A DNA stretch of 64,000 bases, taken from NCBI GenBank assembly GCA_023410055.1, contig JAEYQK010000007.1:5561-69560 (forward strand), in the 5' to 3' direction. The position numbers and the translations under genes were made by a program. Origin of the DNA: Acidobacteriota bacterium (GTDB lineage: Bacteria; Acidobacteriota; Terriglobia; Terriglobales; Acidobacteriaceae). Shown one piece after another: positions 49,268 through 57,669 of this stretch. Numbering within the stretch: the first letter of the stretch is position 1; every line of letters begins with the position of its first letter. The notes beneath the pieces are model-generated. The model searched no databases and had not been told where the DNA came from. It worked only from the letters and a program-made list of their open reading frames with translations.

Positions 49268-51178
49268 TCATTGCCGGAGCGACCGGATGCGCTGCAGAAT
49301 CTCAGTTCTGTCTTTGTGTGAGGGGTTGCGTCGGAGGACCTCTTCATACCATCGAGCCGCGTCGAGATAGTACCCTAGGCGGACGTAGCACACGGCCACG
49401 TTGTATGCACTTATATCGTCCTTTGGTTGTAGCTCGGCAGCTTTCTCGAAGCTTTGGCGCGCAAAATCCCAATTCTCGGTTTGAAAATAGGCAGAAGCCA
49501 AGGTGAAATGCATCGATGCGTACTTGCCATCGGAAAGTCGGATTGCCTGATTTGCAGAATTTATGGCTTCCTGATATCGATGCAAACTGAGCAGAGCGTC
49601 CGCCATGTTGCTGTATGCAAACGCATCAGATGGAATAAGGTTAGCGGCTTCTTTGGCGTGGCTTAGTGCTTCGGAGTAGACGCCTCTCTCGTTCAGCATG
49701 GCTGCAATCAGGCGATGTGCGAACCCGAGCCGCGACTCAGAATCTTTGCGCGTGGCACCTAGCTCGATGCACTTTCGCTCCGCTGGCAATGCTACATCGA
49801 AATTGGCAGCAAGGAACGCATTCCGTCCACATTCGCACCAGTCGGTGTAATATCCAAGCTCGCTACTTGCAGCTTTGTGGTACGCAACCGCCGCGTCCGA
49901 GTATCTTTCTCTATCGGACAGCCATTCGCCTCGTTGTCTCCAGTCGAAAATGTCGGGAGTATCCATCTGCTGGAGTGAGCTGAACAACCTATCCGCTTCA
50001 CTCTCGTCGCTGACTTGTCGCAACAGGCCGCGCAAGGCTTTCGCCTTTGCGCTGGAGTCTGGTGCTACGCTCAAAGCAAGCCGATAGTATTTTAGCGACT
50101 CAAGAGCGGAAAGCTCGTCCTCCAGAACATCCGCCAACTGGTAGTACAAACCGAATGTGGGTTGTTTGACCCCTTCCAGTGCCGACCTCGCCAATTTTTC
50201 TGCTCTTGCCAGTGATGCTTTGCGAGTAGGCGAGTTCCGGTCTTCCCAGAAAACGCTAGAGGACAAGGCCGACGATAACAGTAATTTGGTCTCCGAATCC
50301 GGTCGTAGTTGGTTCGCTGTCTCCGCAGCCTTTATCGCAACGTCCCAAGTACCGTATGTACTCGCCTGTCCCGCAATTTCCAACAAGTCAGCAACGTTCC
50401 GATTGGCCTTCTCTAGTGCTTGTTGCAGGATTCGAGTCTTCTCAGCTTCCTTTTGCTGGTAAGGCGAGTCAGCATCGTCGGAATACTTATCTGCTTGCTG
50501 AGCTTTGTTTATTTGCTCGCTGGCAGCCAACAGTTCTTTGACAGTCTGAACCGGGCTCGATGATTCCGAACGCAGGAAATTGTTCAAGTTCGATACCGGT
50601 ACCGCGAAATTCAAGTTCTGGCCGGACTGTAAAATCCCAACCGCAACGCCGATGACCTCTCCATGCGTGTTCAGAATCGGACCACCTGAAGAACCGTGTG
50701 AAATTGCGCTCGTGATTTGCAGCAGCTTGCGACCTTCGACACTCCTCTCGGCAGCTACAAGGCCTTGACTTATGCTTCTTTCCAATCCTTCAGGATTCCC
50801 AATGGCGTAGATCGTGTCGCCGGGCTTAGCGTCCTCTGCGGCTAGTTTCAGGGGGGTTAAACTCAACTCTGTTTCAATCGCGAGCAGCGCAAGATCGATC
50901 TGAGAATCACTTTTTGTCACTCGGGCAGGAATTCTGACTGGACCAATCTCGACCAGTATCTTTCCGCCACTGGCAACGTGAGCATTTGTGACAATTTGTC
51001 CCTTGTTGACCAAGAATCCCGAACCGAGCGCGATTTCCTCACCAGAACTGGAAACCACTTTCAATAGCAGCACGCTCTTTGAGACCTTGGCATACAGTTC
51101 ACGCCCTGCATCTGGGCTTTGTGCCAGGCACGCGATTGAAAGCAGTAAGGCAACAGCTTTGCAGCGGATGAGTTTCAT
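49268..51178 (-). CDS. Secreted trypsin-like serine protease with TPR repeats
   Basis: 636 aa. Signal peptide about 1-20 (AVALLLSIACLAQS). Protease domain (about 28-205) of the S1C/HtrA-like type: catalytic His in IVTNAHVAS (H67), Asp in DSQIDLALLA (D95), Ser in HGSSGGPILN (S164). No PDZ domain follows; instead a linker (210-240) and then about ten TPR-like helix pairs (for example LGYYTDWCECGRNAFLAANF, AFAYSNMADALLSLHRYQEA, AINSANQAIRLSDGKYASMH). TPRs probably bind a partner or a peptide. It overlaps the zinc-ribbon gene by four bases, so the two are coupled. Codon use is visibly more AT-rich than in the neighbouring M2 gene. Confidence 0.88.
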   Translation of the reverse strand: MKLIRCKAVALLLSIACLAQSPDAGRELYAKVSKSVLLLKVVSSSGEEIALGSGFLVNKGQIVTNAHVASGGKILVEIGPVRIPARVTKSDSQIDLALLAIETELSLTPLKLAAEDAKPGDTIYAIGNPEGLERSISQGLVAAERSVEGRKLLQITSAISHGSSGGPILNTHGEVIGVAVGILQSGQNLNFAVPVSNLNNFLRSESSSPVQTVKELLAASEQINKAQQADKYSDDADSPYQQKEAEKTRILQQALEKANRNVADLLEIAGQASTYGTWDVAIKAAETANQLRPDSETKLLLSSALSSSVFWEDRNSPTRKASLARAEKLARSALEGVKQPTFGLYYQLADVLEDELSALESLKYYRLALSVAPDSSAKAKALRGLLRQVSDESEADRLFSSLQQMDTPDIFDWRQRGEWLSDRERYSDAAVAYHKAASSELGYYTDWCECGRNAFLAANFDVALPAERKCIELGATRKDSESRLGFAHRLIAAMLNERGVYSEALSHAKEAANLIPSDAFAYSNMADALLSLHRYQEAINSANQAIRLSDGKYASMHFTLASAYFQTENWDFARQSFEKAAELQPKDDISAYNVAVCYVRLGYYLDAARWYEEVLRRNPSHKDRTEILQRIRSLRQ

Positions 51179-51975
51179 TGCTTATTCTGTCGCTCGTCAA
51201 TTTTGGCAAGTTGATCAATCATCTCAGTCCGTCGTTCGAGAATAAGGTTCTCTTGCTGCCTTATCGGGTCCACCTCTCGAGAAACACTGTCATACTGTTT
51301 CCATACTGGCTCCCCGCTTATTCTCGCAGCCGTTTCCACTTCGCGCTTGTACTCTTCGTAGAGTTCGAGATCCTTGCCGACAACTTGTTCCAGTTTCTCT
51401 ACATAATGCCGATTCTTATGATCCTGTGGCAGGCGGCTTAAGAGTACCTCACAACGGTCGTGAGTTGCCGTTATGTTCGCGATCTCGACCGTTAGCAGAG
51501 GCTGAAGTTGGCGGCACCTTTCGAAGTACTCGGGCAGCGTCTTCTGCTCACCCGGCCATCGCAACAAACGAATCATCCCCGAAGCCCGCTGAGCTCTCTT
51601 ACCTATCAAATCCGCAGTTTGTTGGTCAACGCTGGCAATCTCACTTGTCAAAGCCTCTTCCTTTCGTGCTGCGGCGCTGAGCAGGAGAGCTGCAACTGAG
51701 AGGAGAACGTATGCCAACGCCGAGGAAAGGGCAACCGTTCTGAATCGACTCTTCGAAGCGTTTAGGTCTGTTCCTCTGATACTTGACGAATTTGCTACCC
51801 TGCTCTCGTTTCCAGCATTCTGAGCAACACCGTCGATTTGTGCGGGAATTGCAGATGAAGCATCGTCGCGCTGTACAGATCCTACGTTGGGCCGTACGGC
51901 CACTTGTCCACATTGAGAGCAGAAATTTGAGCCGTCCGAAATCTTAGTCCCACAAAAGACGCAGAAATATTCCAT
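51175..51975 (-). CDS. Zinc-ribbon membrane protein
   Basis: 266 aa. N-terminal zinc ribbon with CVFC (C5, C8) and CSQC (C19, C22), a polar linker (about 25-75), one membrane helix (about 77-100, LSSALAYVLLSVAALLLSAA) and a C-terminal helical, coiled-coil-like region of about 160 residues (EEALTSEIASVDQQTADLIG ... DPIRQQENLILERRTEMIDQ). The zinc ribbon should be cytoplasmic and the helical part periplasmic. No enzyme motif is seen. It is translationally coupled to the secreted protease downstream, so it may be its membrane partner. Confidence 0.75.
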   Translation of the reverse strand: MEYFCVFCGTKISDGSNFCSQCGQVAVRPNVGSVQRDDASSAIPAQIDGVAQNAGNESRVANSSSIRGTDLNASKSRFRTVALSSALAYVLLSVAALLLSAAARKEEALTSEIASVDQQTADLIGKRAQRASGMIRLLRWPGEQKTLPEYFERCRQLQPLLTVEIANITATHDRCEVLLSRLPQDHKNRHYVEKLEQVVGKDLELYEEYKREVETAARISGEPVWKQYDSVSREVDPIRQQENLILERRTEMIDQLAKIDERQNKQ

Positions 51976-51988
51976 GATGCCGCCTTGG

Positions 51989-52573
51989 CTATGCCGTCAA
52001 CGTCGGAGCTGTGTGCCAATTATGGGTGTTAAATACAGACACTACTCGTGTGGACCGGACAAAATACACCAGCCAAATCAGTGAGACGAAACCACTCCAA
52101 ACATCGAAGACAAGATTGTCGGGGAAGTGCACGGTATCAATCGCCAATCCCAGAATAGCGAATCCGACTTCCAGGGCAAGAATCAGTCGAAGATACAACA
52201 CCCATTCCCATTGTCGCTTCTTCAGAAGCACCGACGAAACGACTACATTCAAGAGGAGCATCAGGACGGAAGGGATTACGGAAATCAAGAACAGCCAGTA
52301 CAGCGGGATGTTGCGCCACTCAGAGGGGTCGTAGTTCTTGATTGAGAAACAGACGAGAACAAGACTGACGAGTGTTCCAACGTAGAGTTGAATGTAGTAA
52401 TACAGCAACCATCCACCGATTGGCTTGTCCTTCTGCTTGGAGCATATCAGCCACATGACGATTACACCCGGAATACCAGTCACGGGTGCACGGCTTTGTT
52501 GAGTACTATCAGCCAGCAGAGCTGCTGAGAACAACAAGATCAGGCACGCTGTCAGGAAAATCCTATTGCGCAT
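51989..52573 (-). CDS. DUF2569-like integral membrane protein
   Basis: 194 aa from the ATG at 52573 (GGGAGCGAAG before it). Signal-like first helix (FLTACLILLFSAALLADS), then GIPGVIVMWLICSK and KPIGGWLLYYYIQLYVGTLV, containing the GGWL motif typical of DUF2569, with three further helices. The function of the family is unknown. It lies 13 bp upstream of the zinc-ribbon gene, so is probably the first gene of a three-gene operon with the zinc-ribbon and protease genes. Confidence 0.7.
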   Translation of the reverse strand: MRNRIFLTACLILLFSAALLADSTQQSRAPVTGIPGVIVMWLICSKQKDKPIGGWLLYYYIQLYVGTLVSLVLVCFSIKNYDPSEWRNIPLYWLFLISVIPSVLMLLLNVVVSSVLLKKRQWEWVLYLRLILALEVGFAILGLAIDTVHFPDNLVFDVWSGFVSLIWLVYFVRSTRVVSVFNTHNWHTAPTLTA

Positions 52574-53034
52574 CTTCGCTCCCGTTGTGAGAAGGCAAAC
52601 ATCATTGCACCATCGGGCTCGAATGTACAGTGACGATTGTAATTCCCGAGATGAAGGCCCAATGCGTTCTCGTGTCAAGAGTGGAAATCGGTTCAACCTC
52701 CCGCATCTCTCTCATTCCACTCGCAAAATAGTCCTCGCCAGTGTGTCGGATTTCCACCCCTCCATCTGCTACGCTTGAAGTAAGGCAGCGTGTACGCAAC
52801 ACGCTTCGGACGCTAAGTTCTTTGTTTCTCGTATTTTGCGTATAACTCCTTTAGATCGTCAGTGATAGCAGCAAAAAGTGGCTAAATACCTTTGTTTGCA
52901 ACAAATCACTGACCGGAGGGGGAGGGGCGCCCGGTACTAGTTAGTCACTGGCACGCGACTCCGATCGGGATGACGGACGTTCTTTCTGAGTACTGACTAC
53001 TGACTACTGACTACTGAGTACCGAGTACTGAGTA
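52574..53034. other. 460-bp spacer upstream of the DUF2569 operon
   Basis: No convincing gene. Probably contains the promoter of the DUF2569/zinc-ribbon/protease operon on the - strand near 52600-52650, but no clean promoter is visible. A GC-rich patch (about 52913-52935) and the tandem repeat at 52989-53037 are the only structures. Confidence 0.35.
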
Positions 53035-53037
53035 CTA
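52989..53037. repeat. 7-bp tandem repeat, about seven copies
   Basis: Seen: units GAGTACT, GACTACT (three in a row), GAGTACC, GAGTACT, GAGTACT in head-to-tail order. It runs into the stop codon of the SnoaL-like gene (TAG on the - strand). End positions may be off by one base. Confidence 0.75.
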
Positions 53038-53508
53038 CGCCGGTGGCGCGGTCTTGACCGGGGCGGGAGTGGGCTTGTCCTGGCTGCCGAAGTCGGAGAG
53101 GACTTTCCAACTGCCGTCGGGTTGCTTTTGCCAGATCGTTACGTAGCTGCCGGTTTGAGTGACGGTGGCGCCTTGGAAATTGGTGAAGCTCATCGTGTAG
53201 CGTCCGCTGGTGTAGCCCATGATGCCGGAGGCGAAGACTTCGGCGTGGTCGGGTGCCCACTCGAATTTCAGGTCGCGACGCGCGAAGAGTCCTTGATAGA
53301 ACTTGCGCAAATCTTCCTTGCCTCGGACAGTTGGCTTGGTGCCCGCGTAAGCGTCGTCGGCGAAGAAGGACATCCAGCCTTCGAGTCCGCGCTCTTTTGT
53401 GGCCTGCGCGAAGGCGATGTCGGCGGCCTTCACGGGATTGTTCGCCGATTGGGCGAAAGACGGGACAGCCGCAAGCAGAAGCAAGAGAGCCAATCGTAAC
53501 GTGCGCAT
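53035..53508 (-). CDS. Secreted SnoaL/NTF2-like (DUF4440-type) protein
   Basis: 157 aa. Signal peptide about 1-19 (LALLLLLAAVPSFA), then an NTF2-like fold: AADIAFAQATKERGLEGWMS, DDAYAGTKPTVRGKEDLRKF, WAPDHAEVFASGIMGYTSGR and GSYVTIWQKQPDGSWKVLSD. These folds serve as small enzymes or ligand-binding domains; the exact role is unknown. Secreted DUF4440-like proteins are very common in Acidobacteriota. The C-terminus is Pro/Ala-rich and its stop falls in the 7-bp repeat. Confidence 0.85.
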   Translation of the reverse strand: MRTLRLALLLLLAAVPSFAQSANNPVKAADIAFAQATKERGLEGWMSFFADDAYAGTKPTVRGKEDLRKFYQGLFARRDLKFEWAPDHAEVFASGIMGYTSGRYTMSFTNFQGATVTQTGSYVTIWQKQPDGSWKVLSDFGSQDKPTPAPVKTAPPA

Positions 53509-53554
53509 CGTGTGCTCCGAAGTAAGTCAGATGCAGTTTACAACGAAAGCCATA

Positions 53555-53580
53555 GGGCCATCGGGTGATCGGGTGATTGA
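53555..53580. repeat. Short degenerate repeat (GGGCCATCGGGTGATCGGGTGAT)
   Basis: Two to three copies of a TCGGGTGA phrase; on the other strand it reads CACCCGATGGCCC, similar to the phrase at 39155-39182. It lies between the SnoaL-like gene and the next hairpin. Confidence 0.5.
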
Positions 53581-53585
53581 AACAG

Positions 53586-53611
53586 CAAAATCGCCGGACT
53601 GGAGTCCGGCG
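53586..53611 (-). terminator. Terminator of the small membrane protein gene at 53637
   Basis: Seen: CGCCGGACT (53592-53600) GG AGTCCGGCG (53603-53611), perfect, and AAAAT before it on the + strand, which becomes ATTTTG after the stem on the - strand. It lies 25 bp past the stop of the membrane protein gene. Confidence 0.6.
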
Positions 53612-53636
53612 CTACAGTTTCAGTACTGCGGCACCG

Positions 53637-54035
53637 TCAGTCGGCAATGATTCCGGCGTGCACGCGTAGGATCACGAACCCGACCAGGGCCGCGGCGGAG
53701 AGCAGGAGTACGCGGAAGTGATTGGCGAAGTGCATCGGCGGATCGCCAAAGACCGAGCGCAGCAGTCCAAACGATGCGCTGCTGGCGCAGAGGGCGAAGT
53801 AGAGTCGCTCGATCATCGCGCGTGAGATGGCAAAGAGCACGAGTAGAACCGTGGTCACGATGAAGTAGATCGAGACCATGATTGCGCTGCTGACCGTACT
53901 GTGCGCATGAAGCATGAAGCGCGGCGTCGAGTGCGACAGCGCGAGTTGAATGACGGCGATCGCAAGGAACAATACCGTGTGTGCGAGAGCAATGATAGTG
54001 CGACGTCGGTTTGTCAGAATGCGAAAGCCATCCAT
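53637..54035 (-). CDS. Small four-helix membrane protein, unknown function
   Basis: 132 aa from the ATG at 54035 (MDGFRILTNRRRTI); a longer frame runs upstream through the terminator of the next gene and is rejected. Four membrane helices: IIALAHTVLFLAIAVIQLAL, SAIMVSIYFIVTTVLLVLFA, a third near ERLYFALCASSASFGLLRSV, and VLLLSAAALVGFVILRVHAG. The short loops contain conserved-looking charged residues but no motif I know. Similar small proteins are common in Acidobacteriota genomes, without a known role. Confidence 0.6.
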   Translation of the reverse strand: MDGFRILTNRRRTIIALAHTVLFLAIAVIQLALSHSTPRFMLHAHSTVSSAIMVSIYFIVTTVLLVLFAISRAMIERLYFALCASSASFGLLRSVFGDPPMHFANHFRVLLLSAAALVGFVILRVHAGIIAD

Positions 54036-54056
54036 GGGTTGAGAATAGTGTAGCGG

Positions 54057-54090
54057 AAAAAGCCCCACGTTAGCTGCGCGAACGTGGGGC
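54057..54090 (-). terminator. Terminator of the DUF4412-like gene
   Basis: Seen: a perfect 10-bp stem GCCCCACGTT (54062-54071) / AACGTGGGGC (54081-54090), 9-nt loop, and AAAAA at 54057-54061 that reads as TTTTT after the stem on the - strand. It lies 25 bp after the stop of the gene at 54115. Confidence 0.85.
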
Positions 54091-54114
54091 ACCAATAGTC
54101 TCTGAAACGCCAAA

Positions 54115-54744
54115 CTATTCGGCAGGAGGACGCATTCCGCCGAGGCCCTTCATCATGTTGGTCATGTCAAACTTCTGATAACCAGCAGGAACCTGGAACA
54201 ACGACGCAGGCTGCGGGCCGGTCTTGATGTTCGTCAGTTCCATGGTGCTGCCGTCGGAGGTGACGGTCTTAACCGGGATGCTGGACTTCTGCGAGATCCA
54301 GGTGGTCAGGTTGGGGCCGTTGCCCTTGCTGACGAATTGCCACTTCGTGCACAGTTCGCCGTTCATCATCTCGGTGCCGACCTTCGTGCAAGTGGTGTTG
54401 GGCAGGCCTTCGCAAGGATTGGCCGGGTTGTAACTGCGATAGCTCGCACCCTTCTTCTCGGCGTTCGCTGTGCTCATCTCCATGTACATCTTCTGCGCGG
54501 GCATGATCATCCAGGCCAGCTTCTTCGTGTTGTCGGCGATGGTGATGCTCTGTTGTCCGCGCGCGTTCATTTCCATGCGGACCTTATTGCCGTCGGAGTA
54601 GAGCTTTCCGTCGGCGGTGATGCCCTTGCCGGTCATCTTCATGTCGGCCGAAAACGATGGTGCACCGGTTTGAGCCATCACTGGCAGAACGACTGCGGCT
54701 ACGAGTACCAGGACAAAACAGCAGAGTAGGGTTCTACGAGTCAC
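54115..54744 (-). CDS. Secreted DUF4412-like protein
   Basis: 209 aa from the GTG at 54744, which has AAGGAGCG ahead of it; an upstream frame to 54867 has no ribosome site and non-coding-like composition. Signal peptide about 1-26 (RTLLCCFVLVLVAAVVLPVMA). The rest has the DUF4412 order: FSADMKMTGKGITADGKLYS, VRMEMNARGQQSITIADNTK, KLAWMIMPAQKMYMEMS and TWISQKSSIPVKTVTSDGST, ending SLFQVPAGYQKFDM. The beta-rich fold is like LolA-type or outer-membrane lipid binders; role unknown. Confidence 0.8.
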   Translation of the reverse strand: MTRRTLLCCFVLVLVAAVVLPVMAQTGAPSFSADMKMTGKGITADGKLYSDGNKVRMEMNARGQQSITIADNTKKLAWMIMPAQKMYMEMSTANAEKKGASYRSYNPANPCEGLPNTTCTKVGTEMMNGELCTKWQFVSKGNGPNLTTWISQKSSIPVKTVTSDGSTMELTNIKTGPQPASLFQVPAGYQKFDMTNMMKGLGGMRPPAE

Positions 54745-54965
54745 TTTACGCTCCTTAGTTTTCGCGAGCTGCGGCAGTACTGCTACTGCAACATCGACAA
54801 CAGGGGCCCTGATCTGCGCAGCATTGTTTACGGCGCGTATCTTAACATCCGAAGGAGCATTCCCCAAGCACAGTGTTTTGTTGCAGTTGGGCCAAGAAAT
54901 CGCGCTGTGACAGAAGTCATATTGCTGGCAGGGACTGGCCTGTAACGTGGGTGTCTGGTGAGGCT

Positions 54966-56042
54966 ATGGCAGTGCACGAAGTACTGAGCGAAAGCCGTGT
55001 CCAGGCGAAACAGCAGACGGCTGCGAAGAAGAAACTGGTCAGGCGAACGGATGTCGACTATTCGCAGCGGTTGCGGCGGTCCGTGCAGTTGGCGTTTCTG
55101 GCGCTGAATGTCTGGATTGGAATTCAGTTCTACTTCTTCGTGCGCTATTTCGAGAACGGAGCCCAAGGGACGTGGATGTCACGACCAGCGGGAGTCGAGG
55201 GCTGGCTTCCGATCGCGGCTCTGATGAACCTGAAAGCCACGCTGATGACAGGCACGCTGCCGTCGGTGCATCCGGCGGGACTGTTCTTGCTGCTGGCGTT
55301 TCTGGGAATGTCGTTTCTGCTGCGTAAGGCGTTCTGCGGATGGCTTTGTCCGGTGGGAACGGTGTCGGAGTATCTGTGGCGGGTCGGTCGCAGGCTGTTT
55401 GGGAAGAATTTCAAGCTCCCACGCGTACTTGATACTGGTCTGCGTGGGCTGAAGTATCTGCTGCTCGGGCTCTTCTTATATGCCGTCATTCACATGCCGC
55501 TGGATAGTCTGATTACGTTTTTGCATGGACCCTACGGGCTGATTGCCGACGTGAAGATGCTGAATTTCTTCCGGTTCATGGGGACAACGGCGCTGGTGGT
55601 GGTCGGGCTTCTGGTTGTCGCGTCGGTACTGGTTCAGAACTTCTGGTGCAGGTATTTGTGTCCATACGGCGCGCTGATGGGGCTGGCTGCGTTGTTGAGC
55701 CCGGTGCGAATCAGGCGCGAAGAGAGTGCGTGCATCGACTGTGGGAAGTGCGCGAAGGCGTGTCCGTCGGCATTGCCGGTGGACAAGCTAGTGACGATCA
55801 AGTCGGCGGAGTGCATGGCGTGCATGGAGTGCATTGCGGTGTGCCCGGCGAAAGATGCGCTGAGCCTTGCGACGATGGTGCCAAAGCGGCGCGTGCCTGC
55901 TTGGGCAATGGCCGCGGGAATCACGATCATATTCTTTGGACTGCTGGGATACGCGCGCGCCACCGGGCACTGGGAGAGCAACATCCCCCCGCACACGTAT
56001 CTTAAGTTGATTCCACATGCACAGGAACTTAGTCACCCCTGA
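54966..56042 (+). CDS. Membrane-bound 4Fe-4S electron-transfer protein (NapH/MauN-like)
   Basis: 358 aa from the ATG at 54966 (GAGG upstream). About five membrane helices, with KAFCGWLCPVGTVSEYLWR and NFWCRYLCPYGALMGL (the CxxxCP motifs of the family), then a 2x[4Fe-4S] ferredoxin domain with CIDCGKCAKACP and CMACMECIAVCP, and a final helix near the C-terminus (MAAGITIIFFGLLGYARATG). Such proteins pass electrons between quinol and partners, or help mature redox enzymes. No nitrate reductase, mau or nos gene is near, so its partner is unknown. Its 3' end stops one base from the convergent glycosyltransferase. Confidence 0.88.
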   Translation: MAVHEVLSESRVQAKQQTAAKKKLVRRTDVDYSQRLRRSVQLAFLALNVWIGIQFYFFVRYFENGAQGTWMSRPAGVEGWLPIAALMNLKATLMTGTLPSVHPAGLFLLLAFLGMSFLLRKAFCGWLCPVGTVSEYLWRVGRRLFGKNFKLPRVLDTGLRGLKYLLLGLFLYAVIHMPLDSLITFLHGPYGLIADVKMLNFFRFMGTTALVVVGLLVVASVLVQNFWCRYLCPYGALMGLAALLSPVRIRREESACIDCGKCAKACPSALPVDKLVTIKSAECMACMECIAVCPAKDALSLATMVPKRRVPAWAMAAGITIIFFGLLGYARATGHWESNIPPHTYLKLIPHAQELSHP

Positions 56043-56043
56043 T

Positions 56044-57336
56044 TCAAGCCGCGATGGCCCCAGGTTTCTCCGCCGGCAAGTTGGAAGCGATAGGGATGAC
56101 CGGCGGAGGCGGTGGCATCAGCGTTGTGCCGGCCGGGAAGGCCCCCCAGGTGGGGCGCACGCGACCCAAGCGAGATCGCAACGAGTACATCTTGGGACGT
56201 CGATGCCAATCGAAGGTCCGTAAGTATTGCCTAATGATCTGGGGCATGGTCATGCGCATCGCGGCGTGAAAATTCTGCTCAGCCATGTTGTGCTGTAGAT
56301 CGAGATCCTGCAAGAGCGAAGCGAGCGTCTGAACGAGGCTGTCGTGGTCGCCACGACGGTAGAACTCCATCGCGATGTGCTCTTCGGCGGCCATGTCGTG
56401 GAATTCGGGGATGTCGGCACACAGGATTGGTACTCCGAACTGGCAGGCCTGATGAGCGACGCCGCTGGAGCCGGTCGCCGAGTTGTAAGGCATTACCAGG
56501 ACGCTGGCCGTACTGAACAACTCGGGGATGTCCTCTTCTTCAACGTAACCATGCACGGTGATGCGTGGGTCATGTTTTACGCGCTCCGCGATTCCTTCGA
56601 CGTAACCGGGAGTCGATGGATGATTCTCCCCAGCGATGATCAGGCGGGCGTCGGGAACCTGCTTTGCGATGCGGTCGAACGTTTCCAGAAGAATTTCAAG
56701 CCGTTTGTAAGTCCCCCATTTGCCGAAGGCCAGAACGCGGCGTTCGGGATTATTGCGACGAGAAAAGTCGGGGTACTGCGGTGAGCCGGCGAATACGCCG
56801 TGAGCCCGCAGATGTACATTCTTGCCGCGGTACTTGTGAATGAGGGTGCGGCGGTAAGCGGGCAGCAGCACCGTAAGGGAGTTGGACATCAGCAATAGCC
56901 GGGTTGCGATAGCGCCTCCCAGTCGATAAAGGTTGGGGTGGCGAATGCCGCCATCGGCCAGATCAAGATTCTCCATCAGGTGATGAAGGGTTACGTGGGT
57001 CGAAAAACCGGCCCCTCGAATGAGAGCGGGAGCGCATAGGCCAAGAAAGGCCGGCAATGGAGTGGTGCCAAAACTTGAAAATACACTGTTGAACCAAACG
57101 ATATCGGGACGGGTCTCGCGGATGTTTTTGAGCAGGCGTATGGGAGTCTTCGGATCGTTTGGCTTCCAGCAGCGGACAACGTTGAAGTCCGGTAATTCGG
57201 CATGGCATTCGAACTCATCGGCGAGGACTGTAAGGCTGAGAAAAGGATCGCGCTGGAGCTCAGTAGCAAGGTGAAAACCATACTCATTCAGCCGCTCGTG
57301 ACTAGGCGGAAAACTAGTAACCAGGCAGATTCTCAT
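56044..57336 (-). CDS. Glycosyltransferase family 4
   Basis: 430 aa. GT-B fold with RICLVTSFPPSHERLNEYGF at the N-terminus (substrate loop), DIVWFNSVFSSFGTTPLPAF, and a donor half with RRVLAFGKWGTYKRLEILLE, ARLIIAGENHPSTPGYVEGI and the SVLVMPYNSATGSSGVAHQA signature. It lacks the perfect EX7E pattern of classic GT4, having GSSGVAHQACQFGVPIL in that place. The last ~40 residues are Pro-rich (LMPPPPPVIPIA). It stands apart from the EPS locus with no other glycan gene nearby. The ATG at 57336 has a 333-bp divergent spacer to ppk1. Confidence 0.85.
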   Translation of the reverse strand: MRICLVTSFPPSHERLNEYGFHLATELQRDPFLSLTVLADEFECHAELPDFNVVRCWKPNDPKTPIRLLKNIRETRPDIVWFNSVFSSFGTTPLPAFLGLCAPALIRGAGFSTHVTLHHLMENLDLADGGIRHPNLYRLGGAIATRLLLMSNSLTVLLPAYRRTLIHKYRGKNVHLRAHGVFAGSPQYPDFSRRNNPERRVLAFGKWGTYKRLEILLETFDRIAKQVPDARLIIAGENHPSTPGYVEGIAERVKHDPRITVHGYVEEEDIPELFSTASVLVMPYNSATGSSGVAHQACQFGVPILCADIPEFHDMAAEEHIAMEFYRRGDHDSLVQTLASLLQDLDLQHNMAEQNFHAAMRMTMPQIIRQYLRTFDWHRRPKMYSLRSRLGRVRPTWGAFPAGTTLMPPPPPVIPIASNLPAEKPGAIAA

Positions 57337-57669
57337 TGGGCCCCGGGGCGGGTGTTGCCAAAAAGCGCACCTGTCCCCTGGCGCTTATCGACCTCCCGCA
57401 CGAATTGAATTTAGCTGTTCGCTGTTGTAGGAGATGGCTTCAAGTGCGGCGGAGTTGGCGGCATCAAGGAAATACGCATGCTGGACGAAGTGTCAGCACT
57501 CCGAAGCAGGATGACGGGTATTCACCTGCTCTCGGAAGATTCCGATGCCTTTGTTGCTGCATCTAACTAGATATTGAACCGCTGGTTGCCTTCGATGTAT
57601 ATCGCGTTAAAGGTCCTTTAACAATCAGGCGATAACTTGGGCGCTGGGTTATCCTTATGGTTCTTCGTG
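57337..57669. other. Divergent spacer between the glycosyltransferase and ppk1
   Basis: About 330 bp, no gene recognised. Both promoters must lie here. I searched by eye for a phosphate-box-like direct repeat (CTGTCAT-type) and did not find one. Confidence 0.3.

Noticed and set aside
49268..52573. Anti-phage defence function for the trypsin/TPR operon
   Set aside because: The protease carries a signal peptide and the partners are membrane proteins, so an intracellular effector role is not supported.
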